From: Jaltomata sinuosa
Taxonomy: Eukaryota > Streptophyta > Magnoliopsida > Solanales > Solanaceae
NCBI GenBank assembly: GCA_003996215.1
Contig: QJPP01000687.1
Span: forward strand, 367,119-431,118
DNA length: 64,000 bases
Direction of reading: 5' to 3'
Shown: positions 11,901 to 22,517 of the stretch, piece by piece
Numbering within the stretch: position 1 is the stretch's first letter
How the letters are laid out: each line of letters begins with the position of its first letter
Notes under the pieces: generated by a model
Told to the model about the DNA's origin: nothing
The model's database searches: none
Seen by the model: the letters and a program-made list of their open reading frames with translations, nothing else
Made by a program: the position numbers and the translations under genes

Positions 11901-14900
11901 CTTGGTGTTGTTGTTTCTCTTTTTACTGTCGTTGTCACGTCCGTTTTTATTCTTGTAATTTACCGTGAATAGTATTTTTATGTGCTACTTTTACCAACAT
12001 ATTGAAGGGTATATCCAAGAGGGAGAAAGAGGAGATATATCCAAAAAGGTGGAACTATAACTATTATAATAATGAAGCAAGACATAACAGAGAATACTTT
12101 ACTTTCTTTTTATTTTATTTTTTATGACTGTCTACTTAACCTTAATTTGGTGAAGAATACATTCAAATTCAATTACTTCTGTATAGATAGATGCATAATG
12201 CTAGCTAGTATGCTCAGGAATGTGTATCCCCGAGCAGACAATAGTCGACTTGAAGAAATTCCTCTTCTTCATATCCATATGTTCAACATCTATTGATTAA
12301 GCATATAGCACAACAATGGAAAACAAAAGTTCTTTTCTTCTTTTTTTTGGGCACATTATGATGTGAAATCATATATAGATACTAAAAGTGAAATCTTCAC
12401 AGCAACGTAATTCAGAAATAATACCAACTTACCAAGAAATGCTCAATAACACCCAAAAAACAATAACCAGATAGAGAAACAGAAAGGACATGATTAGCTG
12501 TAAATCATTCAAGAGAACTAACCTCTTTCCCTCGCCCACTGACGACACAATCAGTAACGACCTTTTTCTTCAAATTCAGTTTTTCAAAACATGTTTCCCA
12601 CTGGGTATAGTTCTTATGGTAGACCAGACTTTCCACACAGTAAATGAAGGGGAAGTGTTCATTCTGCATCGAATATCCAATAAAAATGCAACTATAATTT
12701 AGAATAGCCTCCTCATAGAGATATAAACATAACGTGCTATCTGTCATTTATCAAGTAACTCTCTAACATGATGCTACACATTTATCTTTTAAGGGGTCGT
12801 TTGCTTCAAAACAAGTTATCCGAGGATTAGTAATGCACGAATTAGTAATACAGATATTAGTAACGCAGGGGTCATTTCTTTCTACACATCAAACTGAACA
12901 TGCTCTAAATGAATTGACTTGTGATGTCTCTAAGATTTTCAACTGGCAAACTACAACTACCACGAACATGCTGGACAACTTCGATTAGCAGCTTACCAAA
13001 TCGGGCCAGGCATCAATTGCACACGCCTCTACGATATCCAGAAAACATTCGGCTTTTCCATGCTGCAACCATAACAAAGAGAATTTCATAAATATCTTAA
13101 GAGTGCTTGATATTATTCTTATATATAAGAACCACAAAATAACTTAAATTAGCCAAATTATACCCCAGAAACAGATCTAGTCATTCTCAATGGGTTCAAC
13201 GGAACTCACTTATTTTTTGTTCATATAACACCCTAAAGTTTAAGCCTTGTGACTTGTAATACTCTCCCCATCCAAACATAATGCTGAAATTTAGAGTAGG
13301 AGAGCTAAAATATCTATTTTTCAGTGTGAACTCAAGCATTGATTTCTTGAACTTTTAAAATAAAATTTTGCATATGTTAAAATTGTTTCCTTTCTTTCGG
13401 TTATCGTTATTATTTGTTGTTGTTGTTACTGTTCTTTTCCCCACTATTTTCTGCATGGCTCCTGGACTATAATATTTCCTTTTCTTACTGATTGTTGTTA
13501 TGCTATACTTGAGGTCTATCGGAAACAACCTCTCTACCTTCACATGTAGGGGAAACGTTGCGAACACACCACCCTCCCCATACCCCACTTGTGGGATGAC
13601 ACTGGGTATGTCGTCGTTGTATAAATATAACACTCTAAACTCAGAAGTGGTTGGAGCCTAGTTTATGGTGTTCAACTAAACCCCATTATTTTTTGGAATG
13701 TAAGAAGTTACTAAAAACGGTTCGATTGTATGAACTTAAACGAAGAATCAATCAAGTTTAAATTTTGGATCCGCCTAAATCAGATTGAGATTTTTGCCTT
13801 TAGTTTTATTTTGTAAAGATTGAGATCTTAGGTAAGTGCTTTTATAACATATGTATAAAAATAACATATTTCATTCAATTTAGCCCCTTTTTTGCTTACT
13901 CTAACTAGTTATTTCTGTTTTCTATTACCAGTTGTAACTATAACCTCAGCTAGGGGCAGGTACAACTTTGGAGCACCATGTTCATCTGAACACACTACTT
14001 TCATCATCATCATCATAAAAAAACAACATATCCAGTTAATCCCACAAGTGAGGTTTGAAAAAGGTTGAGTGTACGCAGATCTTACCCATACCTAGGGAGG
14101 TAAAGCGGTTTCCAATAGACCCCTCGGCTCATGAACACAGTACTTTAATTAGCAACAACAACATACCCAGTGAAATTCCACAAGTGGGGTCTAGAGAGGA
14201 TAGAGTGCACATAGACCTTACCCCTACCTTTGTGAGGTAGAGAGGTTTTTGTCGATAGATACTCAGCTCATGAACAAAGTACTTTCATCATCATCATCAT
14301 AAACAACAACAACAACATACCCAGCGTAACACCACAAATGGGGTATAAAGAGGGTAGAGTATACACAAAACTTACCCTTACCTTTTGAGGTAGAAAGGTG
14401 GTTTCCGATAGACCCTCAGCTCATGAACACAGTACTTTTATCATCAACAACAACATATGCTTTTGTAATACCACAAGTGGTGTCTGCGGAGGGTGTGATG
14501 CACGCAGACCTTACCCCTACCTTCGTGAGGTAGAGAGGTTGTTTCTGATAGACCCTCAGCTCATGAACAGAGTACTTTCATCACAAAGTATAAATTATGT
14601 GTTAAATTTTACTAAGATTGCAATAAATACTAGCAAAGATAAACCCATAAAACATAAATCATGTATCCACCTGCTCTATATAAAGAAAGAAAGAATAAAA
14701 ATGGATTCTTGGAGAACCTGGCATTTGAAGGTGTTGTTGGCTTGAAGCTTAGTATTACCCCATGGAACAAGCTTAAGATCAACAATATCAATAATACCAT
14801 TCTTGAAAATCTTAGGTAAGTAATTAACAATGAAATTGGAACAGTAAGGACATAGGCTTTCATAATACAAAGCCAATGACACTTTCTTCTCACAAGAAAT

Positions 14901-14972
14901 GGAAGAAAATTGAGCCAAGCATAGGAAGCAAACTAGGAAAAATGATCCACTTTTTTTCAAAGAAAATCCCAT
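8929..14972 (-). CDS. GILT-type thiol reductase-like protein, copy 2
   Basis: Five exons on the minus strand: 14972-14718, 13062-12997, 12663-12523, 9886-9794, 9135-8929 (253 aa), all with GT-AG introns. The start is chosen by alignment with copy 1 (MGFSL against MGISF); the open frame continues upstream but is not conserved. Signal peptide about residues 1-27; active site CPYC in SLCPYCSNF; GILT signature CQHGKAEC over the exon 1/2 junction; exon 3 NEHFPFIYCVESL; exon 4 PPHKYVPWVVVDGQPLY. Expected to reduce disulfides in a secretory or vacuolar compartment. This copy keeps the four codons missing in copy 1 and a 20-residue longer C-terminus, so it is probably the better preserved of the pair. 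Introns 1, 3 and 4 are filled by SINEs and a copia fragment. Confidence 0.9.
9284..9405 (+). mobile_element. TS-type SINE in GILT2 intron 4 (plus)
   Basis: Reads in plus orientation 'cagtctctctacctt', 'aaggtaggggtaaggttgcg', 'ccctccccagaccccacttg', then 'ttggtatgttgttgttgta', i.e. the family's (TTG)n tail. Together with 9556-9625 it forms an inverted SINE pair in the same intron. Confidence 0.85.
9556..9625 (-). mobile_element. TS-type SINE 3' fragment in GILT2 intron 4 (minus)
   Basis: Plus-strand reading is 'caacatcaacatacgcag', 'agtaatcccacaagtggggt', 'ggggagggtagtatg': the tail half of the family, inverted relative to 9284-9405. Confidence 0.75.
10375..11860 (+). pseudogene. Ty1/copia pol fragment (integrase to RT/RNase H), broken, in GILT2 intron 3
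   Basis: From about 10485 the translation resembles copia integrase: DNGGDYISREFDEYC, then VEKVRSMFRMAKLP, and near 10860-10950 WDPEEKKVIRSRDIRF, the typical integrase C-terminal region. A linker rich in E/P (11130-11210) follows. Then the frame jumps past most of reverse transcriptase to LSQEKYIERVLECFNMKNAK (11547-11606) and CTPLASHTKLSK, which belong to the end of RT. Stops and frameshifts interrupt it and most of RT is missing, so it is dead. It is in sense opposite to the host gene and inserted into intron 3 (between the exons at 12523 and 9886). Confidence 0.85.
13506..13622 (+). mobile_element. TS-type SINE in GILT2 intron 1 (plus)
   Basis: Plus orientation: 'gaggtctatcggaaacaacc', 'tctctaccttcacatgtagg', 'ccctccccataccccacttg', 'gggtatgtcgtcgttgtat'. 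It faces the minus-oriented SINE array at 14012-14590 in the same intron. Confidence 0.85.
14012..14590 (-). repeat. Tandem array of four TS-type SINE units in GILT2 intron 1
   Basis: Four head-to-tail units, each with (CAA)n, 'ccacaagtgggg..', '..cagaccttacccctacc', 'gaggtagagaggtt', 'gaccctcagctcatgaaca' and 'cagtactttcatcatcatc'. The 'ctcatgaaca' landmark falls at 14128, 14267, 14420 and 14560, spacing 139, 153 and 140 bp. The linker 'ctcatgaacacagtactt' is shared between units, so the array arose by tandem amplification of one insertion plus flank, not by four independent insertions. Confidence 0.85.
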
Positions 14973-15018
14973 TTTTGAGATAATGGAATTTGGGAATTTT
15001 TTTTGGTTTTTGATTTTG

Positions 15019-15050
15019 TGTGGTGGGGGGTGTGTGGGGGGGGGGGGGTC
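15019..15050 (+). other. G-rich tract just upstream of GILT2
   Basis: Plus strand shows 'gtggtggggggtgtgtgg' followed by a long G run, ending 'gtcttcaag'. It lies 50-80 bp upstream of the GILT2 start codon, on the non-coding strand, and could form a G-quadruplex. It may also be unstable in length. Confidence 0.6.
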
Positions 15051-15201
15051 TTCAAGATTCAATTGAGGATTTTTTGGTATTTTATTTTCTTGGTTCTTGA
15101 GATTCCAGGGCAGAAAGAGAGCACGTGGAATGAAAAGAGAGGAGACACAAGGAGACTGATGAATGATGAGGAAAGTTAACTGAATCCTAGAAGCAAACAA
15201 A

Positions 15202-15628
15202 TACTCTCCCCGTTCAAAATTAATTGTCATTTATTTTTATTTTTAATTTTTATTTTTACTTGTCATTTTAGATATATAAAAAAAATAAATTTTTTTTCTT
15301 ATTTTGCCATTAATTTAATTACTAGTTAAAATTAATAAGGGTAATATGATAATGTCAATTATTATTTTCTTAATGAGTGTGCCGAGTCAATAAATAACAA
15401 GTAAATTTGAACGGAGAGAATATTTCCTCCATTCACTTTCACTTGTCACTATTTCACTTATCAAAATCACACTTCATACAACTTATAAAAATTTTCGTAT
15501 AGTTTTCAAGTACCTAAATTTTAAATTTAAAATATCAAATTTAGTTATTTCAGTTTTACTTTAAAATTTAATCAAATTAACTTTCGTAAAGGGCAATATG
15601 ACAATTAAAATAAACGGAGAGAGTATCT
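15202..15628. mobile_element. Two abutting Stowaway-like MITEs
   Basis: First element about 15202-15421: left end 'tactctccccgttcaaaatt', right end 'aatttgaacggagagaata', matching inverted termini. It is followed directly by a second, about 15421-15628: left 'tatttcctccattcacttt', right 'ataaacggagagagtatc'. Both have ends of the 'tactccctccgtt' class and a TA target. Neither has coding capacity. Confidence 0.75.
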
Positions 15629-16843
15629 ACAAATCCATTTAGTCACGAGAATTTATTATTATTTTAATATTTTTTTTCACTTTAAAAATAAATATATTGT
15701 TATAAAATTTCAAATACAGCTTAAAATTATATTTAAAATTTTAAAAAATATCCAAAATATTATTTTCACCTTTTTCACTCTTATACTTTTTTTTTATAAA
15801 TTTATTCTAAACTTTTTATTTTTATAGTATAACTTATTTGAATTATATTTCTTTTTTTTTTAAAGAAAAAATATATATATTCACATTCTAAATATTAATG
15901 CACATTCATTTGATCTTGATCCTTGTGGATCGAAACGTAAATTCGACTGAACTTGCACAGCCCTCCTAATAATATTCATAAATGACTTATTTTTAGTAAT
16001 AGATGAACATTATCGTATGTAAATTCGAGTGCATGATAGTCATCGGTACTTCAAGGCATTCTCCGTCTGAGTCAAAATAAATATATTTTTGAACCTTCTC
16101 TTTAAAATTCAAAGTAGATATTCTTGTGCGAATCTCAACAATTACTTATTTTGATTCTACATATTGATCATTTTGAACTAAAAACAAACTTTTGGGTGGA
16201 ATATTCATATGGCTAAACACAACTCCAAGTTCAATTTGAACTTTAAAAGTTTCAAATAAAGTGAATTCTTTTTGTTTTTATTGTCAAACGCCCACTAAAA
16301 ATATACCCTTAGCTTCTGGAGATTAAATTTGACTAAATTTTAAAATTACTTAGATTAAATTAATTTAATATTTTAAAATTAAAATTAAATATTCAAAACA
16401 TATATGAAAAGTACTACGGATAAATTAAAATTTATCTTATATCAATATAATAAAAAAATATTTTTAAAAATATTGATCATATTAATATCATTTGACTCTT
16501 GAATAGAATATTGTGACAAATATTTTAAAACTGACAAGCCAACCCTTTATTTTAGGAAAAATGGTACTTTCTTCGTTTAAAAAATAATGACCTATTTTTT
16601 TAATTCATTTAAAAATGAATGACCCTTGTTTTTTTTTGGCAACACTTTAGTTTTGACTTTTCACGTGACATGTTTAAAACCACAAAATTAAAAAACATTT
16701 TGATACATCTGACATAACTTTAATTTAAAACCATAAAATTTAATTTTTTTTTTTAATTTTTTTAAACTCTATATCAAGTCAAACTAGATCATTTTTTTGA
16801 ATAGCATAATAAAGGGACCTCAAAGTAGGAAATATTTTCACAA
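15629..16843. other. AT-rich intergenic region
   Basis: No gene seen. A degraded MITE may occupy about 16566-16806 (left end 'actttcttcgtttaaaaaat', right end poorly matched). Otherwise low-information AT-rich DNA. Confidence 0.45.
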
Positions 16844-16930
16844 AGCCTTGAATGCATCTATCCATGTTTATGGGGTAAGTGCCATTGTGGACAAACAGAC
16901 CTCACAAACATGGATAGATGCATTCAGGCT
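16844..16930. other. Near-perfect 25-bp stem hairpin, candidate small-RNA locus
   Basis: Left arm 16844-16869 'agccttgaatgcatctatcc..' and right arm 16906-16930 '..ggatagatgcattcaggct' are reverse complements over 25 bp with one bulged T, around a 36-nt loop. The geometry (stem of 21-25 bp, short loop) fits a young microRNA-like or small foldback precursor. I do not recognise a known microRNA. It could also be the remnant of a tiny MITE. Confidence 0.5.
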
Positions 16931-17897
16931 TAGTAAAAATATCTCCAACTAAAATATAGTATCTAAGTTTTGGAGGTTCAAACAATATCTAGTACTCTCT
17001 TCGTCTATTTTTTCTCGTTCAGTATATTAAAAATAATTATTCAATTTTATTTGTTCAGTAAAAAAAAATTAAGAGACAGTTTATCGTTTTGTGTCTATTT
17101 TAGTTTTATTATTAAATATCATTTGTTTTTTAATATTTAAATGACTTAGAAATAATAAGGCTGATATGGTAAAATTATCTTTCTGTTTATTATTTCTTAA
17201 GAAATGTATCAAGTCAAACATGAACAAGTAAAGATGTAGGGACGTAGCACTAGTATTCATGCTGCTCAAAAATTGTACTAATGGGCATGAAATAATTTGT
17301 ATTTATTAATATGGATTATGAAATACACTTGTGTGAAAACTAGTAATATAGCTAAAATAAAATAAAATTTGGGAATATGGGAAGAAGAAATAGGCGAGGG
17401 AATTATAAAGTGGAGAATCAAACTCTTACCAACAGGGTGAAAGTTCATGTAGCCAATTGAACAAAATTTCATCTTTAATTTTAAATCTCGAATTCTCCAA
17501 AAAATAAGATTTAAATTCCCAATTGTGTTTCAATTTTTGATTGTATATTTATGGTTATGAACTCATATAAATTTTAAATGTGTGTGTCCTTGTATACATC
17601 CCTGTATTCTTCGTACTTCTCATTGGTTGTATTCGTTGCGTGAACAAATACATTTAACACAGGTTGTATTCCCTGTGTGAACGAATATAGTGATACAAGC
17701 TTTTGTCAATGAACTATTCGCTACGAATGATAAATACTGAAACAATAAATGCGCTTGGTAATTAAGCTATGAAACTATAGTAACTTTTGAACTTTTCTCA
17801 ATTTTGTATTAGCTAGAAAAAGTAAACAGTATATCTAACCGGGTATTTGTGTAAAGATCCGAAAAGCTCTTCCCTTTTATGAGAATTGTCAATTTCA
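16931..17897. other. Intergenic upstream of the first RPS4 gene
   Basis: No gene. About 16991-17251 may be a diverged MITE ('tactctcttcgtctatttt' on the left; right end 'catgaacaagtaaagatgta' only weakly matching). From about 17500 to 17700 there are repeated short words such as 'tgtattc..tgtgtgaacgaata' without further structure. Confidence 0.4.
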
Positions 17898-18058
17898 CTG
17901 GAGGCCCAAATTAGTAACCCATTAAAAGGCCAGCCCAACTTAAGCAAAGCCCAGTAGAAAGAGGGCTTACAAGGTTAACTACTTAAACAAAAAAACTAGG
18001 GTTTAAGCAGCTCCCTCGTCTTCTTCAACGAAGCAGCAAAAATACAGAGAAATCCAAA
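17898..18058 (+). promoter_or_regulatory. RPS4-1 promoter and leader: site II motifs, telo-box
   Basis: Three site II type elements (TGGGCY on the minus strand) at 17903-17908, 17932-17937 and 17948-17953, followed by a telo-box (AAACCCTAG on the minus strand, 'ctagggttt' on plus, about 17997-18005), then a pyrimidine-rich leader 'ctccctcgtcttcttc'. Known from plants: this combination drives co-ordinated expression of ribosomal protein genes in dividing cells. The block is conserved upstream of all three RPS4 copies, whereas the DNA further upstream differs. Confidence 0.8.
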
Positions 18059-20753
18059 ATGGTTAGTTCTCCTATCCTCCATTTCTTCATTCACTAACTT
18101 TGCTTTGCTTCTACATACTATCTTTTAGGCTTGCTGAGTTTTTTTTAGTAATTTTTTTATGGGTTGTAGCATAGATTCAAATGGGAATTTTCTTCTAGAC
18201 CTAAAAATGTAAGTAGAAACATTTTTTAATTATTGGGTCTGTAGAAAAATCAAAACTTTGTGAAGGTCATTCATGTTATCAAGAACAATTTTGTCAGACT
18301 GAATGTGGGATTTTGAAGCCAAAAATTACTTCTTTAATATTTTGCTAGTGAAATTATAGTTTTTATGTAGATATAAGACGAAGCTAGTAGGCGCCCGGAT
18401 CGGTTCAAATAATTCAGTGTTCTACTTGTATTTGTGGACACATTACTGGTTGTGAATAGGGATGGCAATGGGGCGGGGCAGGATTGGGTGTTGGGATATA
18501 TGCTGATGCTGTGCGAGTCAAAATTTAAAAATACTTATTTTAGGTATACTACCAATATATACCATTCTGCCGCCTAGAATGCCAAAATGGTCCAATGTTG
18601 TGTATAAAAATGTATATTATATCTATATCACTATAGATTATACACTACGTATACACTATGTACAAATTTTGTAAACTAGATGGCCCATAGGTATTGGATT
18701 GTAATTTTCTCATAATTTTATGCAGTGCGGGTGTGGGTCGGATTAGGGCTTAAAGTGTCTACAGAACTGTAACTTTAGGTGTTGGGTAACTGTGTTTGCA
18801 AAAACAGACAAACACTTGAGGCCACATTAATTCAGATAACTGTGTATCTTAAATTTGCAGCCAACAGCTAATTTCCTTCTTAAATTTCATACAAATTTAA
18901 TTCCTAATGTTTGCAGATGTAGAGAGTAAGGAAGAGTATTTTCGTGAAAATTTTAAATTATAAAAAAAATGCGGGGTAGGACATGCGTATGCGCATTAAA
19001 AGGTTATGCGGGATAGGATGGGGCGGGTGTTAATTTTTCCGGGTTAAATCCGCATCGCACCACTACCATACCTATGTGCAAATAACTAAATTTTGTGATC
19101 ATCAAATTTTTTTAGTTTCCATCACTTTCTCAGTCTATTCAATTGTCTAGGCGTGATACTCAGTTGCATTGCCCTTTTCCCAACATATTTATGGAAGATT
19201 TATATTTATATGGGGTTGAAACCCTCTCATTTACTTGGGTTATATGGCTTAATTTGTAGCTATATGATGGGTTTGGCAATTTACTCTTAAATCAATTGAA
19301 TAGATGGAGGCACTAAATAGTCTTTGGATAGGTTCATTGAATAGGTCTGATACTTCAATTGTCCCTTATAGTATTAGTAATGAATTATCAGAACATTGTT
19401 CATGGAAGAGTATATTCTTTGTTGAGATAATCTTGCTATCCCTCGTGCCTATTGATCCATAGACCATAAAGTGGTTGCTTGGTTCTGTATTATACATCAC
19501 ATTGCATAGTTGGCGGTGGTTCACATTGTTGAAAACAAATTGCAAGTTGAAGATATATTGAGGAAAATTTATATTAAAACTTGATGTTGCATTTATTTAC
19601 AGGCTAGAGGTTTGAAGAAGCATCTGAAGAGGCTCAATGCCCCGAAGCATTGGATGCTTGATAAGCTTGGTGGAGCATTTGTAAGTGAATTATCTTTGGT
19701 CATGGTATTTTCTAAGTAACTCGAGATGATTTGGAGCTGCTTTAGCTAATTTATTTTTGTTTTTTGCTCTATAGGCTCCCAAGCCGTCCTCTGGTCCACA
19801 CAAATCAAGGGAGTGCTTGCCATTGATCATTATCTTGCGAAACAGGTTGAAGTATGCTCTCACTTACCGAGAGGTGATCTCAATTCTGATGCAACGACAA
19901 GTTCTGGTTGATGGGAAAGTGAGGACAGATAAGACATATCCAGCTGGTTTCATGGGTAAATGCACTTTATCCATTTTGATGTTTATCGAGTTTAAGCATT
20001 TGTTCTATAATTATACTTGAAAAGAATATTAAAACAATGGATGTTAGTTTGATAGATAAACCAAATGGCATTCTCTCTTTCTTTCGGCTTTCTGGCGTTG
20101 TTTTGTTCCTTGACAATGAATGATGCTAATTTTCTATATACAGATGTCGTTTCAATTCCGAAGACTAATGAGAGCTTCCGTCTCCTTTATGACACCAAGG
20201 GCCGATTCCGTCTTCACTCACTTAGGGATGAGGAAGCCAAGGTAGATTAATATTATAACTTTTTGCATTTGTGACGAATTTCTGGCTCTTACTTGAAATT
20301 TTTTCTTCCTATTGGCAGCTCAAGCTTTGCAAGGTCCGCTCTGTGCAGTTTGGTCAGAAGGGGATTCCATACTTGAACACTTACGATGGAAGAACAATCC
20401 GCTATCCTGATCCTCTCATTAAGGCCAACGATACCATTAAGCTGGACTTGGAATCTAACAAGATTGTTGATTTCATCAAGTTTGACGTTGGAAATGTTGT
20501 CATGGTGACCGGAGGTAGAAACAGAGGACGTGTTGGTGTTATTAAGAACAGGGAGAAGCATAAGGGTAGCTTTGAGACCGTCCACATTCAGGATTCGCAG
20601 GGTCATGAATTTGCTACACGTTTGGGAAATGTGTTCACTCTCGGCAAGGGTACTAAGCCATGGGTTTCCCTACCCAAAGGTAAAGGAATTAAGTTGTCCA
20701 TCATCGAGGAGGCACGGAAGAGGCAGGCTGCTCAATCTGCCACCCCTGCATAA
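18059..20753 (+). CDS. RPS4: 40S ribosomal protein S4 (eS4), copy 1
   Basis: Five coding exons: 18059-18061 (ATG only), 19603-19680, 19775-19955, 20144-20241, 20319-20753; 264 aa, the usual eS4 length. All introns have GT-AG ends and the joined frame is continuous. N-terminus MARGLKKHLKRLNAPKHW; S4 RNA-binding region near residues 42-105 with LRNRLKYALTYREV; KOW motif near 178-210 with VVMVTGGRNRGRVGVI; C-terminus ARKRQAAQSATPA. It is a structural component of the small cytosolic ribosomal subunit. It differs from copies 2 and 3 at only a few residues near the C-terminus. Intron 1 carries a hAT-like insertion (18457-19074) that the other copies lack. Confidence 0.97.
18457..19074. mobile_element. 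hAT-like non-autonomous element in RPS4-1 intron 1
   Basis: Left end 'tagggatggcaatggggcgg' and right end '..ccgcaccactaccatacct'-type sequence ('cgcaccactaccatacctat') are GC-rich imperfect inverted termini (TAGGGATGGCA against TAGGTATGGTA). Both shoulders carry 'gggcgggg'/'gggcgggtg' motifs in AT-rich surroundings. The homologous intron of copy 2 (about 23350-23385) reads straight through, giving an empty site. The flanking 8-mers (gttgtgaa, tgtgcaaa) match only partly. Confidence 0.65.
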
Positions 20754-22329
20754 ACTGTTTGTGTTGCTTCATCCACTGTCCAAGTCAATTTTTTGCTGTT
20801 GCAGCGTGGAAAAGTTAAGTTTTGTAGTTTGGAGTCTTAAATGTTTCGCTTTGTTTAGTAATACCTATTTTACTCTGCTCTTTGAATATTTGTGTACTTG
20901 GTATTTGTATGCCCAACATTTTGATATGAAGATGATTAGACTCCTTTATGGATCAAATCTTGTTCTTTTCCTGCATTCTGTCATTTCAAGATTCTGGTTA
21001 ACTTGGCTTCTGTGTTATAGTTATCAGGTCTTAAGTCGTTTGGATGGTGGGATAAGAATAACAATTCTGGCATAAAATGCGGGATTATTTTATCTCGTGT
21101 TTGGTTATTGATATTAATTAGTCTCGGGATTATTTTATCCTGCCATTTGTTCCAAAACGGTGGATTAGCTATTCCACATATAAGGCAGGATAGCTATTCC
21201 CATGAGGTATCTCAACCCATGGGATATCCGTGTCTATCCCATCCTGCATGTCGAACAACCCCAAAATTGGTTGACAAATTTTACATTGTAGTTAGTTGTT
21301 TACTTCACATTGTTTTGGTAGAAATATGAACATGACTCAAAGTTGCTATGATTTTTATTGTTACCTTCAAGAGTAGTTCTTGATTTTGTTTTTATATTTT
21401 TTGAGGAACGCCTTGAGAATTTTTGCCCAACAGCCTATCAATAATTGCAAAAAGGTTAGATAAATTAAGTGATTTGACAAACGTAGTTATTTTACGAGAA
21501 TTAAATATCGATCAAATAATAGTTATTATTATTAAGGAAAAATTAAGTGATTCAACGAGAATCAAATATTGATCAAGTACTACTATTATTATTAAGGATA
21601 AATGTAGTGATTCAACGACAATTGAAGCTCGAGCGAGGCATTCTATGAATTATTAAGGATAAGCTAAGTGATTCAACTAAAATAAAATATCAATCCGTAA
21701 ATCTCGATATACAAATATAAATTCGTTAGAATAATCTCGGCATACAAATACAAATTCATAAAATCTCGACAAACAAATACAAATACAGGCATACAAATAC
21801 AAATACAGTTCATACAAACACAAATAGCAACAGTTTTAAACCTTCTGTTGCGGAATGTAATTGAATTAAATTGTTGATATGTAGCGTAATTAGGCAGGGA
21901 TGTTTGGTACGTTATGTAATTTTTCCAACTTCTTAATACAATTACTAAATGGTTAAATTAAATAAAGAGCCAAACATCCTTACCATATTTACTAACCTTT
22001 TCACTACTTTATTTTAATTACTTAATAAATCACATGTTAACAAAAAAACCTTCGGATAAATCCCAATACCATCAGATACATTCCAACCCCTCAGATACAT
22101 GCGGATACATGCTGTAACCTCTCAGATACATGCAAATGCGATAAATCTGAGACTAAAACTATGTATCCAGACAGAGAGATGCCGATGTATCCGAAGATGC
22201 CAAAGATGACGATGTATCCGAGATAAATTCATATATCTAGATAACTTATGTAATACATCCGAGTGAGATATTTGAAAGTAATGGTAAAAAGAGTAATTAA
22301 CTCCTAAAAATGTGTGTTTTATGTAAGTT
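20754..22329. other. Intergenic between RPS4-1 and RPS4-2 with repeats
   Basis: The first 250 bp are the 3' flank homologous to the other RPS4 copies. About 21035-21260 looks like a MITE ('gcgggattattttat..' and '..atcccatcctgcatg' pair imperfectly). About 21460-21690 is an imperfect tandem repeat, unit near 65 bp with 'taagtgattcaacgagaat', about 3.5 copies. About 22060-22260 has repeated 'cagatacatg' and the reverse 'catgtatccg'-type words, again MITE-like. No gene. Confidence 0.5.
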
Positions 22330-22517
22330 TTCCCCACTAAATTGGGCTTCCAACTAATTAAAAGGACCAGCCCAACATACCTATAGCCCAATAGTAGATA
22401 TAGGGCTTGCAAGGTTAACTACTTATAACAAATAAAAAAAAAAACTAGGGTTTTAGCCGTTCTCTCATCTTCTTCAACCAAGCAGCAAAAAATACAGAGA
22501 ATTCTTAGAGTACCAAA
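22330..22517 (+). promoter_or_regulatory. RPS4-2 promoter and leader
   Basis: Same block as in copy 1: 'attgggcttcc', 'ccagcccaac', 'atagcccaat' (site II type), then 'gggcttgcaaggttaactac', telo-box 'ctagggtttt' and the leader 'tctcatcttcttcaacc'. The match to copies 1 and 3 starts abruptly around 22335, marking the conserved promoter edge. Confidence 0.75.

Noticed and set aside
14973..15230. Upstream extension of the GILT2 first exon to an ATG at 15230
   Set aside because: It translates the G-rich tract and MITE-adjacent DNA, has no counterpart in GILT1, and would put residues in front of a proper signal peptide.
20289..20606. 105-codon minus-strand frame opposite RPS4 exon 5 (also 24638-24955 and 29834-30151)
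   Set aside because: Mirror of a strongly conserved sense exon; its conservation follows from the ribosomal protein on the other strand.
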